The notes under the pieces are model-generated. The model was not told the DNA's origin, ran no database searches, and saw nothing but the letters and a program-made list of their open reading frames with translations. 64,000 nt of DNA from Flavisolibacter tropicus (GTDB taxonomy: Bacteria; Bacteroidota; Bacteroidia; Chitinophagales; Chitinophagaceae), in assembly GCF_001644645.1 (NCBI RefSeq), contig NZ_CP011390.1, positions 3,344,001 through 3,408,000 of the forward strand, written 5' to 3'. Positions 7,827 through 17,216 of this stretch are shown piece by piece (position 1 is the stretch's first letter; each line of letters begins with the position of its first letter). The position numbers and the translations under genes were made by a program.

Positions 7827-9026
7827 CTATGTTAGGCCAGGTACTTTCTTTTGAAACCGGGCTCTATAAAAACGATAGACTTTGGCAGGCAGCAACCAAA
7901 AGAAATAACGCATATCGATTTCCTTCCATTGAAAATCAATCTTCACGCCGGACTTGGCAGCCAGCTTATGTTTGATATAGGCAATCAACGGCACATACCT
8001 TCCTAATTGGCCCGATACGGGTTCTATAGGTCTATTCAACGCTTGCAGGCAAGCCAACGAGGGGAAATTGACGTGTGCGCCCACTGTAGAGCCGCCTACT
8101 GTTTGCCAGAAGCGGGCATTGATTTCCAGTATCAGAATCTGCTGTTTTGCTACATCATAGATCAGGTCGATATTGGCTACGCCGTTCCATTGCAATTTTG
8201 ATAATAGTGAATCCACTACTTCTATAGCGGCATCGTTCTGTATGAATTCCAAGCCAGGTGAAGGCGCAAATGACTTTGCTTTAACGATTCCCTTTTGAAT
8301 GGTGTAGGCTACCAGCTTTCCGTCTTTGTACAATACATTACAACCTACAATGTAACCATCAACAAAGCTTTGAATAATATACTTATCAATAATGCCAGGC
8401 TGTTGTATACAGGCCATGAGCTCATCCTTGTTGGCGAACACCGTAATAGGCAGCTCTCCACCCACGCCTTTACCACCAGCTCCTATTCGGGGTTTTAACA
8501 AGACCGGAAAAGGAAAACCATCCAGCTGTTTCTTCAGGTCATTGTTAAGATCGATAATGGTTAACGGTGTAGCAATCTGATGATTGCCCATGAAGTGAGC
8601 CAGCTGTCCCTTGTCGCAAGCAATTTCATAAGCCCAAGGCTGGGGCGTTGGTATCACTTGTATAAACGATTGCAAGGCTTCTTTATGCCGGATCACAAAC
8701 TGGAAAGCTGCTGAATTGGTAGGTACCAGTACAGCGGCTTTTGTTTTTTCAGTAACCAGTTCGACAAAGTTTATAAATGAGATCTCGTGTGTTTCTTCAT
8801 CAAAGTGGTGATAGCTTTTGACAAATGGCAAGTAGCGAAAAGCACTCTTACTTCGGTAGGTGATAAAATGAATCTCCCATTGCTTGTCGCATCCAAGACA
8901 GTAAAGTGTATTGGCTGTTAGCCAGTCTTCATGTTTGTACTCTAGTACCAAAATTGGAGTCTGCTTCATAATCCAGTTGGGTTTATAAGTTCGTGGTTGG
9001 TTTCTTAGAATGTTGGAATGAAGCAT
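7827..9026 (-). CDS. ATP-grasp domain protein (paralogue 1)
   Basis: 399 residues; a start at Met20 (8969, MKQTPILVLEY) is as likely as 9026. The N-terminal domain (to about 125) is followed by an ATP-grasp fold: FPFPVLLKPRIGAGGKGV (ATP-binding loop), YIIQSFVDGYIVGCNVLY, and the metal site ILEINARFWQ. ATP-grasp enzymes join a carboxylate to an amine, thiol or similar group through an acylphosphate; the substrate here is unknown. The closest visible relative is its neighbour at 9721-11109, with the same motif order. Both end in a short basic tail (RFYRARFQKK). No biosynthetic partners are adjacent. Confidence 0.75.
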   Translation of the reverse strand: MLHSNILRNQPRTYKPNWIMKQTPILVLEYKHEDWLTANTLYCLGCDKQWEIHFITYRSKSAFRYLPFVKSYHHFDEETHEISFINFVELVTEKTKAAVLVPTNSAAFQFVIRHKEALQSFIQVIPTPQPWAYEIACDKGQLAHFMGNHQIATPLTIIDLNNDLKKQLDGFPFPVLLKPRIGAGGKGVGGELPITVFANKDELMACIQQPGIIDKYIIQSFVDGYIVGCNVLYKDGKLVAYTIQKGIVKAKSFAPSPGLEFIQNDAAIEVVDSLLSKLQWNGVANIDLIYDVAKQQILILEINARFWQTVGGSTVGAHVNFPSLACLQALNRPIEPVSGQLGRYVPLIAYIKHKLAAKSGVKIDFQWKEIDMRYFFWLLPAKVYRFYRARFQKKVPGLT

Positions 9027-9310
9027 CGCCGCAGCCTATCACCTACTTGTAAGTACACTAGCTACCAAGTAAAACTGATGACACCAGGGCTAAACCAAAT
9101 GCATATGCGCAATAAAGATGTTAAGCCTAACTCTTTTAATGCTTTTTTCTATACGTTGCTTATTGTTTACAGGGAGAAGGATAGATAGGTAAATGAGTGG
9201 CATTCAATCTTTACTCGAAAATTGACGCGTTAAATTAACACCTGTTTTTGGGAATAGCAATAGAAGGTGAGCTAAGAGATTAAAGAGGGAAGGAAAAAAG
9301 GAGAAGGGTT
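9027..9310. other. gap sequence before the word repeats
   Basis: This first part of the 694-bp gap 9027-9720 has no credible gene. I see no hairpin or repeat; the promoter of the ATP-grasp gene read leftward from 9026 should lie here but I cannot place it. Confidence 0.3.
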
Positions 9311-9539
9311 GCGAGCTATGAGCTGTGAGCTGTGAGCAGGAAGCTACACGCTACACGCTGCACGCTGCACGCTAAACAGCCGATAGAGAGTGGTGAGGAA
9401 TGGTCCACAGACGACGGGAGGGAAAGCTGTGAGAGGGGCCACAGTCGACAGACGACAGAAGGAAAGTCAATGGTGGATGGTGAGTGATGAGTAAGGAGTG
9501 ATAGAGGGAGATGCGAAATTCCAAATATCAAATTCCACA
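9311..9539 (+). repeat. tandem-word cluster with several heptad types
   Basis: Four heptad families follow one another: GAGCTAT/GAGCTGT, GCTACAC/GCTGCAC (five units), a TGGTGAG/TGATGAG run, and AAATTCC/AAATATC/AAATTCC. Units vary by one or two bases, so the array is degenerate. It lies between the two ATP-grasp paralogues. Confidence 0.75.
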
Positions 9540-9553
9540 CTGTAAATACGGCA

Positions 9554-9583
9554 AAAGCGGCCCAATGAAGAGCCGCTTTGTTA
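9554..9583 (-). terminator. probable terminator of the second ATP-grasp gene
   Basis: An 8-bp stem AAAGCGGC/GCCGCTTT (9554-9561 and 9572-9579) with a 10-base loop. On the minus strand it is followed by TTTT, about 140 bases beyond the stop at 9721. Confidence 0.45.
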
Positions 9584-9720
9584 TGAACAAGCAAAAAAGT
9601 GCAGTGTTTAGTGCTATAGGGTAAGGCTTAAAAAACTAATGTTGGAATCTCTTATAATCCTTCATTTTCTAAAAAGAAGCTGAGCAGTGGTAAGCATCTG
9701 GTGCCCCTTCTTTAAATTCA

Positions 9721-11109
9721 TTACCATTCGCAATAGCTTTGATCAGAAAGTAAATAGACACACCAAAACATTATATCCTTTTCTCTAATTTCAGTTCTTC
9801 CTATTCTGAACCATTTTAGAAGAAGGCTTCTATATGAACGAACTATTTTGGCAGGCAGCATAGCAAAGAAGTTATGTATGTCTATCTCCTTATACATAAA
9901 CTGAATCTTTTCGCTCTTTATTGCCTTCCATCTATATTTCAGATAAGGTACAATGGGAATATACTTTCCTATTTTACTTTCCACTCCCGCTAGGGGTCTA
10001 TCAAGAGCCACGCTACAGGCCAGCGAGGGGAAATTGATGTTTGCTCCCATCATAGAGCCTACCATGGTTTGCCAGAACCGCGGGTTGATCTCCAGTATTT
10101 GCAACTCATTCCTATTGGTGTCATAGATCAGGTCTATATGTGCCACGCCATTCCATTTCAACTTGGAGAGCAGCGCATCTACAAGAGCTATTGCTTCTGC
10201 AGAGTGAATAAACTCCAACCCAAATGATGGCGCATAGTTATCGGCCTTAATAAGCGCTTTTTGAATACAGAAAGCCACCTGGCGCCCTTCTTTATAAAGC
10301 GCATTACAGTCTATTTCATAACCCTCAACAAAGCTTTGAACTACATATCGGTCGGCAATCTGATGCTGATGAACACAGGCCAGAAGTGATTCTTTATCAT
10401 TAAAAAGCGTAATGGGCGGTTCGTTTGCTGCCACTCCTTTTCCTCCAGAGCCTGTCTTGGGTTTGAGCAAAACCGGAAAAGGAAACTTGTCCAACTTATG
10501 TTCCAGGTTATCTGTCAAATCACTTATAGTAAGCGGCCCCGGTATATGGTGTTGAAACATAAAATCAGCCAGCAGTCCTTTATCACCTGCTATTTGATAA
10601 GCATCTTGGTTCGGCACCGGCATTAGCCTGATAAATTGTTGCAGTTCTTCTTTATACTTAATTACGAACCGGCAGCTTGCAGTATTGGTTGGCACTAGTA
10701 CCTGGGCCTTCGTTTCTGTGACCACATTCTTTAAAAAATACAGAAATTGCTCATATCCGTTTTCTTCTGGAAACTGCCTGTAGCTTTTCAAATGCGGCAA
10801 ATAGCGAAAACAGCTTTTTGCATTATTAAACGACACGAGGTGGATATCCCACTGTTTATCGCGCTTCAGACAATATATTGTATTAGCGGTAATCCAATCC
10901 TCGTGCATACACTCCACCACCAGTACAGGTACAGGCGCTTCTTTTACAATGGTTCTGTTATATGCATCTGATTGTTTGCCAAGTCTTATGGATTCAACGC
11001 TGTTTAGCTTTCTTAGAATTGTCCCTTCACTTGCATTTGATTTGCGGTTATTCTTAAAGGTTAGCTCAGTTGTTTTAGCTGTAAAAGCTGGCTTCTTTTT
11101 GGGCGCCAT
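9721..11109 (-). CDS. ATP-grasp domain protein (paralogue 2)
   Basis: 462 residues, clearly homologous to the protein at 7827-9026 along its core: HEDWITANTIYCL, CFRYLPHLKSY, FPFPVLLKPKTGSGGKGV, YVVQSFVEGYEIDCNALY and LQILEINPRFWQ. It has about 40 more residues at the N-terminus (MAPKKKPAF..., basic and polar) and about 30 more at the C-terminus. The two genes are tandem duplicates about 700 bases apart, separated by word repeats and a hairpin, so they are probably transcribed separately. Ligase substrate unknown. Confidence 0.75.
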   Translation of the reverse strand: MAPKKKPAFTAKTTELTFKNNRKSNASEGTILRKLNSVESIRLGKQSDAYNRTIVKEAPVPVLVVECMHEDWITANTIYCLKRDKQWDIHLVSFNNAKSCFRYLPHLKSYRQFPEENGYEQFLYFLKNVVTETKAQVLVPTNTASCRFVIKYKEELQQFIRLMPVPNQDAYQIAGDKGLLADFMFQHHIPGPLTISDLTDNLEHKLDKFPFPVLLKPKTGSGGKGVAANEPPITLFNDKESLLACVHQHQIADRYVVQSFVEGYEIDCNALYKEGRQVAFCIQKALIKADNYAPSFGLEFIHSAEAIALVDALLSKLKWNGVAHIDLIYDTNRNELQILEINPRFWQTMVGSMMGANINFPSLACSVALDRPLAGVESKIGKYIPIVPYLKYRWKAIKSEKIQFMYKEIDIHNFFAMLPAKIVRSYRSLLLKWFRIGRTEIREKDIMFWCVYLLSDQSYCEW

Positions 11110-11305
11110 TTGTATGGTGTTGTTTAGTGTTTTACAAGGGATGGAACAGGCAATTGGTGGCGGTTTACCTGACCCGTTAAAAGCCTTAGCGACAATTTTA
11201 GTGGTTGTAGGTGATTACTTACTAGCTAGTAGTACAAGGGGGCGGCGCTGACCGATTTACAAAGGGAAGGAAGAATATAAAGCTTTAAGTTAATCTACAA
11301 CAGGA

Positions 11306-11386
11306 GAAAATCCAAATAACAAGAAATAAATTCCAAAAGACAAAATCCAAATTCCAAATTGGAAGATCGAAATCCGAAATGCAAAG
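11306..11386 (+). repeat. tandem-word cluster, AAATTCC type
   Basis: Degenerate units of AAATCCA/AAATTCC with about 7-base period. The same word family appears at 9514-9537 and, in reverse, near 60160-60190. The rest of the 341-bp gap 11110-11450 shows nothing else I recognise. Confidence 0.6.
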
Positions 11387-11450
11387 GGGAATTGCACGCT
11401 GTTTAGAGCACCTATAAGGATATAATCAACGTTTAACCAATACCGTTTAC

Positions 11451-12341
11451 TTACCAACTGCCAGATGCGCCACCGCCGGAGAAGCCGCCACCGCCACCTC
11501 CACCGCCCCAACCACCAAAGCCGGAGGAGCCACCACCAGAGGAGCGAGAGCTATCATTAGTGCCGTAAAGACTTGTATAATAACTACTACCGATTCCGAT
11601 ATATACACCATTCACGGTATTCTTTCTCACATATCGTTTCTTGTACCACCAGGCCCAGATGCAAAAGCCAACAGCACCTGCAATAATAAACCCTATAGCG
11701 ATATTGCCATAATGATCGTATTTGGCTTTTTCTTTCTCAAACGCAATCCGCTCTTTTCGCTCGGCATCGTAAATATCTTCTTCATAGGCGGATAAATAAT
11801 TTTGACTGACTGTATCTGTTATTGGTTGTTCCGTTGTACCAAGATGGTAATTTATTTGGGCAATCAAGGTAGCTAAGGCTTGATAATAATCCTGCTGACG
11901 CAAATAAGGCACCAGTTGATCAATGATGGCTGCTGCTGTTGCATCAGGAATTTGTCCTTCCAAGTTCCGGGCAATTTCCAGTCTTTGCCGACGTGCACCT
12001 AGTACTGCCACATACACTACCCCATTATAGTTATTACCTACCTTCCATTGATTACCTACCTTGCGTGCAAAATCTTCAATGGCCATATTCTCTGGCAACT
12101 CGTTGATAAGCAATATGGCTACCTGTATGGAGGTTTTCTGTTCTACTTGATATAGTTGCTCATTTAAGTCTTTTATTTGAGCTGGTGTGAGGAGTTGGGT
12201 ATGATCATTTACATAGGTATCAGGCAGCGGGTCAGGTACCTGTGCAGTGGCGGCCAAACTGAAGAAAAGGCAGAGTATAGCAGCAAGGCATAACCGAAAA
12301 GTTGAAATGTAGCCAGTAAGCAGTAGTCGGGTTGTTAGCAT
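11451..12341 (-). CDS. TPM-domain membrane protein (YgcG-like)
   Basis: 296 residues. An N-terminal hydrophobic segment (about 12-34) ending in TAQV serves as signal peptide. The TPM domain (about 35-165; DPLPDTYVNDHTQLLT, QVAILLINEL, GNNYNGVVYVAVLGARRQRLE) is followed by a charged linker, one membrane span (about 212-232, IAIGFIIAGAVGFCIWAWWY) and a Gly-rich tail (SSGGG..GGGGGGG..GSW). This is the usual layout of YgcG-type proteins, where the TPM domain faces the periplasm. Roles proposed for the family include photosystem repair in plants and envelope functions in bacteria; the role here is unknown. Confidence 0.85.
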   Translation of the reverse strand: MLTTRLLLTGYISTFRLCLAAILCLFFSLAATAQVPDPLPDTYVNDHTQLLTPAQIKDLNEQLYQVEQKTSIQVAILLINELPENMAIEDFARKVGNQWKVGNNYNGVVYVAVLGARRQRLEIARNLEGQIPDATAAAIIDQLVPYLRQQDYYQALATLIAQINYHLGTTEQPITDTVSQNYLSAYEEDIYDAERKERIAFEKEKAKYDHYGNIAIGFIIAGAVGFCIWAWWYKKRYVRKNTVNGVYIGIGSSYYTSLYGTNDSSRSSGGGSSGFGGWGGGGGGGGFSGGGASGSW

Positions 12342-12695
12342 GAGGTATGGTATGGCTAAGATAATAGATAGATGGAGAAAAAGCTGTCATTGACTGCTAG
12401 TCTTAACTGAAGGCAGTCCCTCCAGCAGCTTCTCTAATACAATTATAATCAACGTGAATGATGGTAAAGCCGCAGGCCTATATTAAAATATTTCTTTATT
12501 TCGCAGCTTTGAACAACTACCAAAACCAACTCTTATGATGAAAACTATTACTCAACCCAGTTCTATGCTCTTTCTGTTTTATCACAAGAGCTGATCCCCC
12601 CCTTTACTAGAACCTTCGTAAAGCTTTGATCCACACAGTGGATGGAGTTTATTGCTAATTGGCAACTTGATTAAAAACAATATATAGTGACACTT
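12342..12695. other. divergent gap between TPM and delta-60 genes
   Basis: No gene beyond a 19-codon frame at 12535. A GACTGC/GCAGTC inverted repeat (about 12391-12417) and a partly matching GAGAA..AGCTG/CAGC..TTCTC around it could form a hairpin. Promoters for both flanking genes must lie here; I could not place a full -7/-33 pair. Confidence 0.35.
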
Positions 12696-15600
12696 ATGAA
12701 AACTCGATTCCTTGTCTTTTGGCTATTGCTGGCAAGCATCTGTTCGTTTGCCCAGCCCGGCACACTGGACCCTAATTTTAATCCAACTGATGCCGGATTC
12801 TCGATTGGCGACGGCATCAATGGAATTGTCCGCACCACGGCGGTTCAGCCAGACGGAAAAATACTGGTGGCCGGGTGGTTTTATGCCTACGATGGCACCA
12901 ACCGGTATCGTATAGCCCGGTTGAATGCTGATGGCACCTTGGATGCCTCTTTTGATCCGGGTTATGGAGCCAGCGGCACCATTACAGCCATGACCCTTCA
13001 GCCTGATGGAAAGATCCTGATTGGTGGTGTTTTTACCTATTACCAAAGTACACGCGTACCAGCTATTGCGCGCCTTAATCCTGATGGATCGCTGGATGCC
13101 ACCTTCACTTCAGGTTTAGACGAAAACAGTAGCGTTTACTCTATAAGTTTACAAAGTGATGGTAAGATCATCATTGGAGGTAATTTCTCCAGCTACAACG
13201 GTACACCGCAAGGCGACATCATACGCCTGAATACTGATGGCGCTGTTGATCCAAGCTTTCATGCAGGCACGGGCTCCAATTTGTTTGTTTACGCTACAGC
13301 CGTTCAGCCGGATGGAAAGATCCTGATTGGAGGCGACTTCACTACTTATAATGGTACCCCCTGCAACATGCTAGCGCGCCTAAACAGCGATGGAACACTT
13401 GATCCAACTTTTAATTCGGGAGGAAGTGGGCTGACCGGAAATTCGATCAGATCCATTTCTGTGTTAAGTGATGGCAAAACCTTGATTGGTGGTATGTTTA
13501 CGTATTACAACGGCGCCTACCGGTTCAATGTGGCTCGCCTGAATACAGATGGTTCATTAGATGCCAGTTTTACTTCTGGAAATGGAATTCCCAATAGTGT
13601 ATTAACTGTTGTCACACAAAGCGATGGCAAGATCCTGGTTGGTGGTGCTGCCACTTTTTATAACGGCGTCAGCGGTCCACACTTTATCCGCCTGAATGCT
13701 GATGGCTCCCGGGATGCCAGCTTTGCTTTGGGCACCGGGCCCGATCACGCGGTTTATGCGGTAATGATTCAAGCCGATGGCAAAATCCTCATTGGTGGTA
13801 ATTTTCTTTCTTTCAATAGCAAGTCCAAGCACCACATCACACGTTTAAACAGTGATGGCTCACTCGATCTGAGCTTTCACAACTTCACCAGTACCGGAGC
13901 CCAGGGCATTATTTATTGTATGGCAGTGCAACCCAATGGAAAGATTGTAATTGGCGGCGAATTCCTGCTCTATAATGGTATACCTAAGCTTTACTTGGCC
14001 CGCTTAAATGCAGATGGATCGCTGGATCCTACATTTAATGCAACAGGTGTTGGACCTGATCAACTTGTTAATACAATGGCTGTTCAACCCGATGGCAAGA
14101 TCTTAATTGGTGGAGGATTTAGTAATTACAATGGTGTGCCGCGCTCTTTCATTGCCCGCTTAAATGCAGATGGATCGCTGGATGCCAGCTTCAACTCAAT
14201 GAATGGAACTAATGGTAGTGTGTTCGCCATTGCCGTTCAAGGCGACGGTAAGGTGCTGGTAGGCGGTGCCTTTTCCACCTATAACAGCATAACGCGCGGC
14301 AGGTTGGCACGTCTGAATGCAGATGGTTCGCTGGATCAGACATTTAACACGACAACTGGTGCCAATAGCTCTGTCTGGAAAATTGTGCCCCAACAGGACG
14401 GCAAGATCCTGATCGGTGGCGACTTTACTACCTATAAAAGCATTGCCCGCAATCGCATTGCCCGCTTAAATGCAGATGGATCGCTGGATGCCAGTTTTGA
14501 CCCTGGCACTGGCGCTGATAACAGAGTAGAATCTATAACGCTTCTGGCTGATGGTAAGATACTGGTTGGCGGGGGCTTCCAGCGCTTTAATGGAAACTGG
14601 CGAGGCGCTATTGCCCGCCTAGACGCCAACGGCTTAGTGGATCCAACATTTAATGTAGGAGGAAATGGCTTTTCTGGCTCGGTTCGATCTACTATTGTTC
14701 AACCCGATGGTAATATACTGGTTAGTGGTATCTTTTCTTATTACAATGTTGCTACACGAAATAGCATTGCACGATTAGATGCCAACGGCGTTCTTGACTC
14801 CACGTTTAATTCCGGAAACTCACTTGTTAGCGCTATTGAAGCTATGGCACTGTTACCCAATAATGATATACTCATAGCTGGCAGGTTCACTTCGTATAAT
14901 AGCATTGGCCGTAACCGCATTGCCCGCCTGTTTGGTGGTACGTTTTCTATGGGTACTGTAAATCCTACTGCCTACTGCCAGGGCAGCCCTATAACTATTC
15001 CCATTACCACTACAGGTGGCTATAAAGCAGGCAATGTGTTTATGGCACAAATGAGCGATGCCGCTGGTAGTTTTGCTTCACCCATTACACTTGGCACTTT
15101 AAACAGTACCACATCGGGAACTATTATCGGCACCATACCAGCCAATACACCTGCGGGAACTGGTTACAAAATACGGGTAATGGTAGAAGAAGCGGGTGTG
15201 GTTCAAATAGATCCTGCTATCAACCTTACTATCAAAGCCGTACCAGCTACTCCGATAGTAACCGCTAACACTCCTACTACTTTCTGTCTGGGACGTAACA
15301 TAACCCTAAACTCATCGGCCACCGCAGGCAACCAGTGGTATAAAGACGGTGCAGTCATTGCTAATGCTACCGAACAAACCTATACAACCAATCAAAGCGG
15401 CAGCTACACCGTGGTAGCAACTGCCAACGGCTGTTCTTCTCAAGCGTCAACCATGAAAGCAATTGTTGTAACGCCCACGCCGGAAAAGCCAACGATTACA
15501 CGTGCCGGCAATACATTAACGGCATCAATAGCAGCCAGTTATCAGTGGTATTTAAACGGAGAGGTACTGCCAGAAGCTACGTTACAGTCGTACGCCGTGC

Positions 15601-15950
15601 AAGCATCAGGTGTATATACCGTGCAGGTTACACAAAGCGGATGTACTGCCAATGCAAGCGCTGAGCCGTACAACTTTGTAGCTACAGCCTTACCTACAAC
15701 TGCGGCCTGGAATGGAGAAGTAATAGCATTTCCAAACCCCACCATAAAAACGCTGTATCTTAGAAATACAGCACACCGAAAATTGGCCATACAACTAGTA
15801 GATGTAGCTGGCAAAGTTTTTTATAAAGCTATTATAGCTGCTGCCAGTGCATCAATAGATATGAGCGGGTTTGCAAATGGTGTGTACCGACTGGTAGTAA
15901 CAGACATCAGTAAACAAGAAACCATTACACTCTCAATTCTTAAACAATAA
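12696..15950 (+). CDS. delta-60 repeat surface protein with T9SS sorting domain
   Basis: I start at ATG 12696 (MKTRFLVFW) instead of the GTG three codons upstream, because it begins a clean signal peptide ending CSFAQPG. The 1084-residue protein has 14 delta-60 repeats of about 50 residues (type VQPDGKILIGG-x-F-x-x-YNG...IARLNADGSLDASF) over the first ~740 residues. A CQGSPI-type adhesin-like domain and two Ig-like PKD-style domains (NQWYKDG and YQWYLNG) follow. The end is a type A Por sorting domain (AFPNPTIKTLYLRN... GVYRLVV). It should be exported by the type IX system and attached to or released from the cell surface, likely in adhesion. The following lipoprotein gene lies 18 bases downstream. 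Confidence 0.88.
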   Translation: MKTRFLVFWLLLASICSFAQPGTLDPNFNPTDAGFSIGDGINGIVRTTAVQPDGKILVAGWFYAYDGTNRYRIARLNADGTLDASFDPGYGASGTITAMTLQPDGKILIGGVFTYYQSTRVPAIARLNPDGSLDATFTSGLDENSSVYSISLQSDGKIIIGGNFSSYNGTPQGDIIRLNTDGAVDPSFHAGTGSNLFVYATAVQPDGKILIGGDFTTYNGTPCNMLARLNSDGTLDPTFNSGGSGLTGNSIRSISVLSDGKTLIGGMFTYYNGAYRFNVARLNTDGSLDASFTSGNGIPNSVLTVVTQSDGKILVGGAATFYNGVSGPHFIRLNADGSRDASFALGTGPDHAVYAVMIQADGKILIGGNFLSFNSKSKHHITRLNSDGSLDLSFHNFTSTGAQGIIYCMAVQPNGKIVIGGEFLLYNGIPKLYLARLNADGSLDPTFNATGVGPDQLVNTMAVQPDGKILIGGGFSNYNGVPRSFIARLNADGSLDASFNSMNGTNGSVFAIAVQGDGKVLVGGAFSTYNSITRGRLARLNADGSLDQTFNTTTGANSSVWKIVPQQDGKILIGGDFTTYKSIARNRIARLNADGSLDASFDPGTGADNRVESITLLADGKILVGGGFQRFNGNWRGAIARLDANGLVDPTFNVGGNGFSGSVRSTIVQPDGNILVSGIFSYYNVATRNSIARLDANGVLDSTFNSGNSLVSAIEAMALLPNNDILIAGRFTSYNSIGRNRIARLFGGTFSMGTVNPTAYCQGSPITIPITTTGGYKAGNVFMAQMSDAAGSFASPITLGTLNSTTSGTIIGTIPANTPAGTGYKIRVMVEEAGVVQIDPAINLTIKAVPATPIVTANTPTTFCLGRNITLNSSATAGNQWYKDGAVIANATEQTYTTNQSGSYTVVATANGCSSQASTMKAIVVTPTPEKPTITRAGNTLTASIAASYQWYLNGEVLPEATLQSYAVQASGVYTVQVTQSGCTANASAEPYNFVATALPTTAAWNGEVIAFPNPTIKTLYLRNTAHRKLAIQLVDVAGKVFYKAIIAAASASIDMSGFANGVYRLVVTDISKQETITLSILKQ

Positions 15951-15968
15951 CACTCTAGCGTTTATTAT

Positions 15969-16382
15969 ATGAAACAAGTAATCAAACTTTCTGCACTGCT
16001 CTTTTTCATGGCCTTTGCCCTGGTCAATTGTGGCAAAAGCAGCGATGACACAACTACTCCGGCAGAATCCAACCTGGTGATCAGCCTGGATCCTGATCCG
16101 GGCAGTAGCACTACACCTGTTAAAGCAACCGGGTCTACCTATAGCTTTAATGTAGTGATCAAAAGCGCTGTGCCGCCACAAGGCGTAACCGTCAAGGTGG
16201 ATTATGTAAAGGATAGTGGTGGCTCGGTGTTTAGTGAAACCAAAACTTCTACCAATGCTACTACATCGTTTACCATTACCAATATTCCCTTTAATGAAGT
16301 GGGTACAGTAACGGTAGTAGTAACGTCGATTTCCAAACCTTCCAATACGGCAACACAAACGTTTAAGTTGGTGAGGAAGTAG
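15969..16382 (+). CDS. small lipoprotein with Ig-like fold
   Basis: 137 residues. Signal peptide with lipobox LVNC (Cys21), then GKSSDD. The mature part (about 35-135) alternates short beta strands with Thr/Val/Ser, including TVTVVVTS and ATQTFKLVRK, and looks like one Ig-like domain. It begins 18 bases after the delta-60 gene, so the two are probably one operon; the lipoprotein may help hold or display the large protein. Function not known. A perfect palindrome at 16514-16557 ends the transcript. Confidence 0.65.
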   Translation: MKQVIKLSALLFFMAFALVNCGKSSDDTTTPAESNLVISLDPDPGSSTTPVKATGSTYSFNVVIKSAVPPQGVTVKVDYVKDSGGSVFSETKTSTNATTSFTITNIPFNEVGTVTVVVTSISKPSNTATQTFKLVRK

Positions 16383-16412
16383 GGCAGCGCGACGCGCGGC
16401 AAGAGCCAGGCA

Positions 16413-16498
16413 GAATATTGAACAAGGAACAAGGAAGGAAGAATGAAGAATTAGAAGAAATGCTCAATGATCAACGATCAATATTCAATATTCAATAA
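16413..16498 (+). repeat. tandem-word cassette
   Basis: ATTGAACAAGGAACAAGG followed by a GAAGAATGAAG spacer and the module GCTCAAT/GATCAAC/GATCAAT/ATTCAAT. Same word order as at 7569, 47214, 55158 and 63386. Confidence 0.7.
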
Positions 16499-16513
16499 TG
16501 AGAGAAAGAATTG

Positions 16514-16557
16514 ATAAACAGAAAAGCACTCCACTAGTGGAGTGCTTTTCTGTTTAT
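16514..16557. terminator. bidirectional terminator, 44-bp perfect palindrome
   Basis: The 22-bp arms (16514-16535 and 16536-16557) are exact reverse complements with no spacer. Core CACTCCACTAGTGGAGTG is flanked by AAAAG and CTTTT, giving T-rich tails both ways. It sits between convergent genes (plus stop at 16382, minus stop at 16639). A tight natural hairpin would leave a small loop at the centre. Confidence 0.85.
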
Positions 16558-16638
16558 AGCTATTTATTCTTTGCAACCCGTCCTCCACCTCTTTGCGATT
16601 TTGCGTGAAACCTGCAGCGCGAAAGGTAATCTTCACAC

Positions 16639-17106
16639 TTACTTCCAAATAGGTTTTAGCTTTTGCAGTTTGATCAGGTAAGGAATCAAGGCTACCAACT
16701 CAAGTCGAAAGGAAGGTGTCGTGGTCAATAATTCCAGCGACAATCCCAGCGGTGTCATCAGCAATACACAAAAGAAAATACCAATGATAGCATCAGCTAT
16801 GCCCAGGTTTATCGCCCAGCTCTTTTCCCACCACAGGCCATAAGCCACTATGCCTTTCAGGAAGAATAAGGCTGCGATCAGTAATCCTACTATCGACAGT
16901 GGGCTAGCTGTCTCCATGCCATATAAAGCCAAGGAAGCTTGTACATCATTGAATAATAAACCTGCTACAACAAGCAGTGGTGCGACCAGTCCGCCCAAGA
17001 GAAAAAACCAGCAGAAGATCTTTATCCAAATAGGCAATAACTGCCTTTTTTTAATAGTTGCTTCTTGTAAAAGGGGTTCTAGAATGAGTTGTTCTGTTTG
17101 TTCCAT
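16639..17106 (-). CDS. small multi-pass membrane protein, unknown
   Basis: I chose ATG at 17106 (MEQTEQLILEP), 16 codons inside the open frame, as the upstream part is not protein-like. The 155-residue product has a polar N-terminus with LLQEATIKKRQLLP, then three or four hydrophobic spans (about 24-52, 66-92 and 97-124). The C-terminal residues are charged. No family motif is recognised. It is a single gene; its end faces the palindromic terminator. Confidence 0.6.
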   Translation of the reverse strand: MEQTEQLILEPLLQEATIKKRQLLPIWIKIFCWFFLLGGLVAPLLVVAGLLFNDVQASLALYGMETASPLSIVGLLIAALFFLKGIVAYGLWWEKSWAINLGIADAIIGIFFCVLLMTPLGLSLELLTTTPSFRLELVALIPYLIKLQKLKPIWK

Positions 17107-17216
17107 AAGGAGTAGGTTTTGGTTTATTAGCGTAACGGTGGCAAGGTAGTACAAACCCGCTGACGGACGTGTAGAAGTGTCTTTACATCTTTATCGTTTA
17201 AAGAGTTGGCTATCGT

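Noticed and set aside
7769..7975. 68-codon plus-strand frame with a hydrophobic start
   Set aside because: Mostly antisense to the ATP-grasp gene and begins in repeats.
10949..11251. Plus-strand frame of 100 codons over the start of the second ATP-grasp gene
   Set aside because: Antisense to a gene with clear motifs; no homology pattern.
12723..13046. Minus-strand frames across the delta-60 gene
   Set aside because: Shadows caused by the repetitive coding strand.
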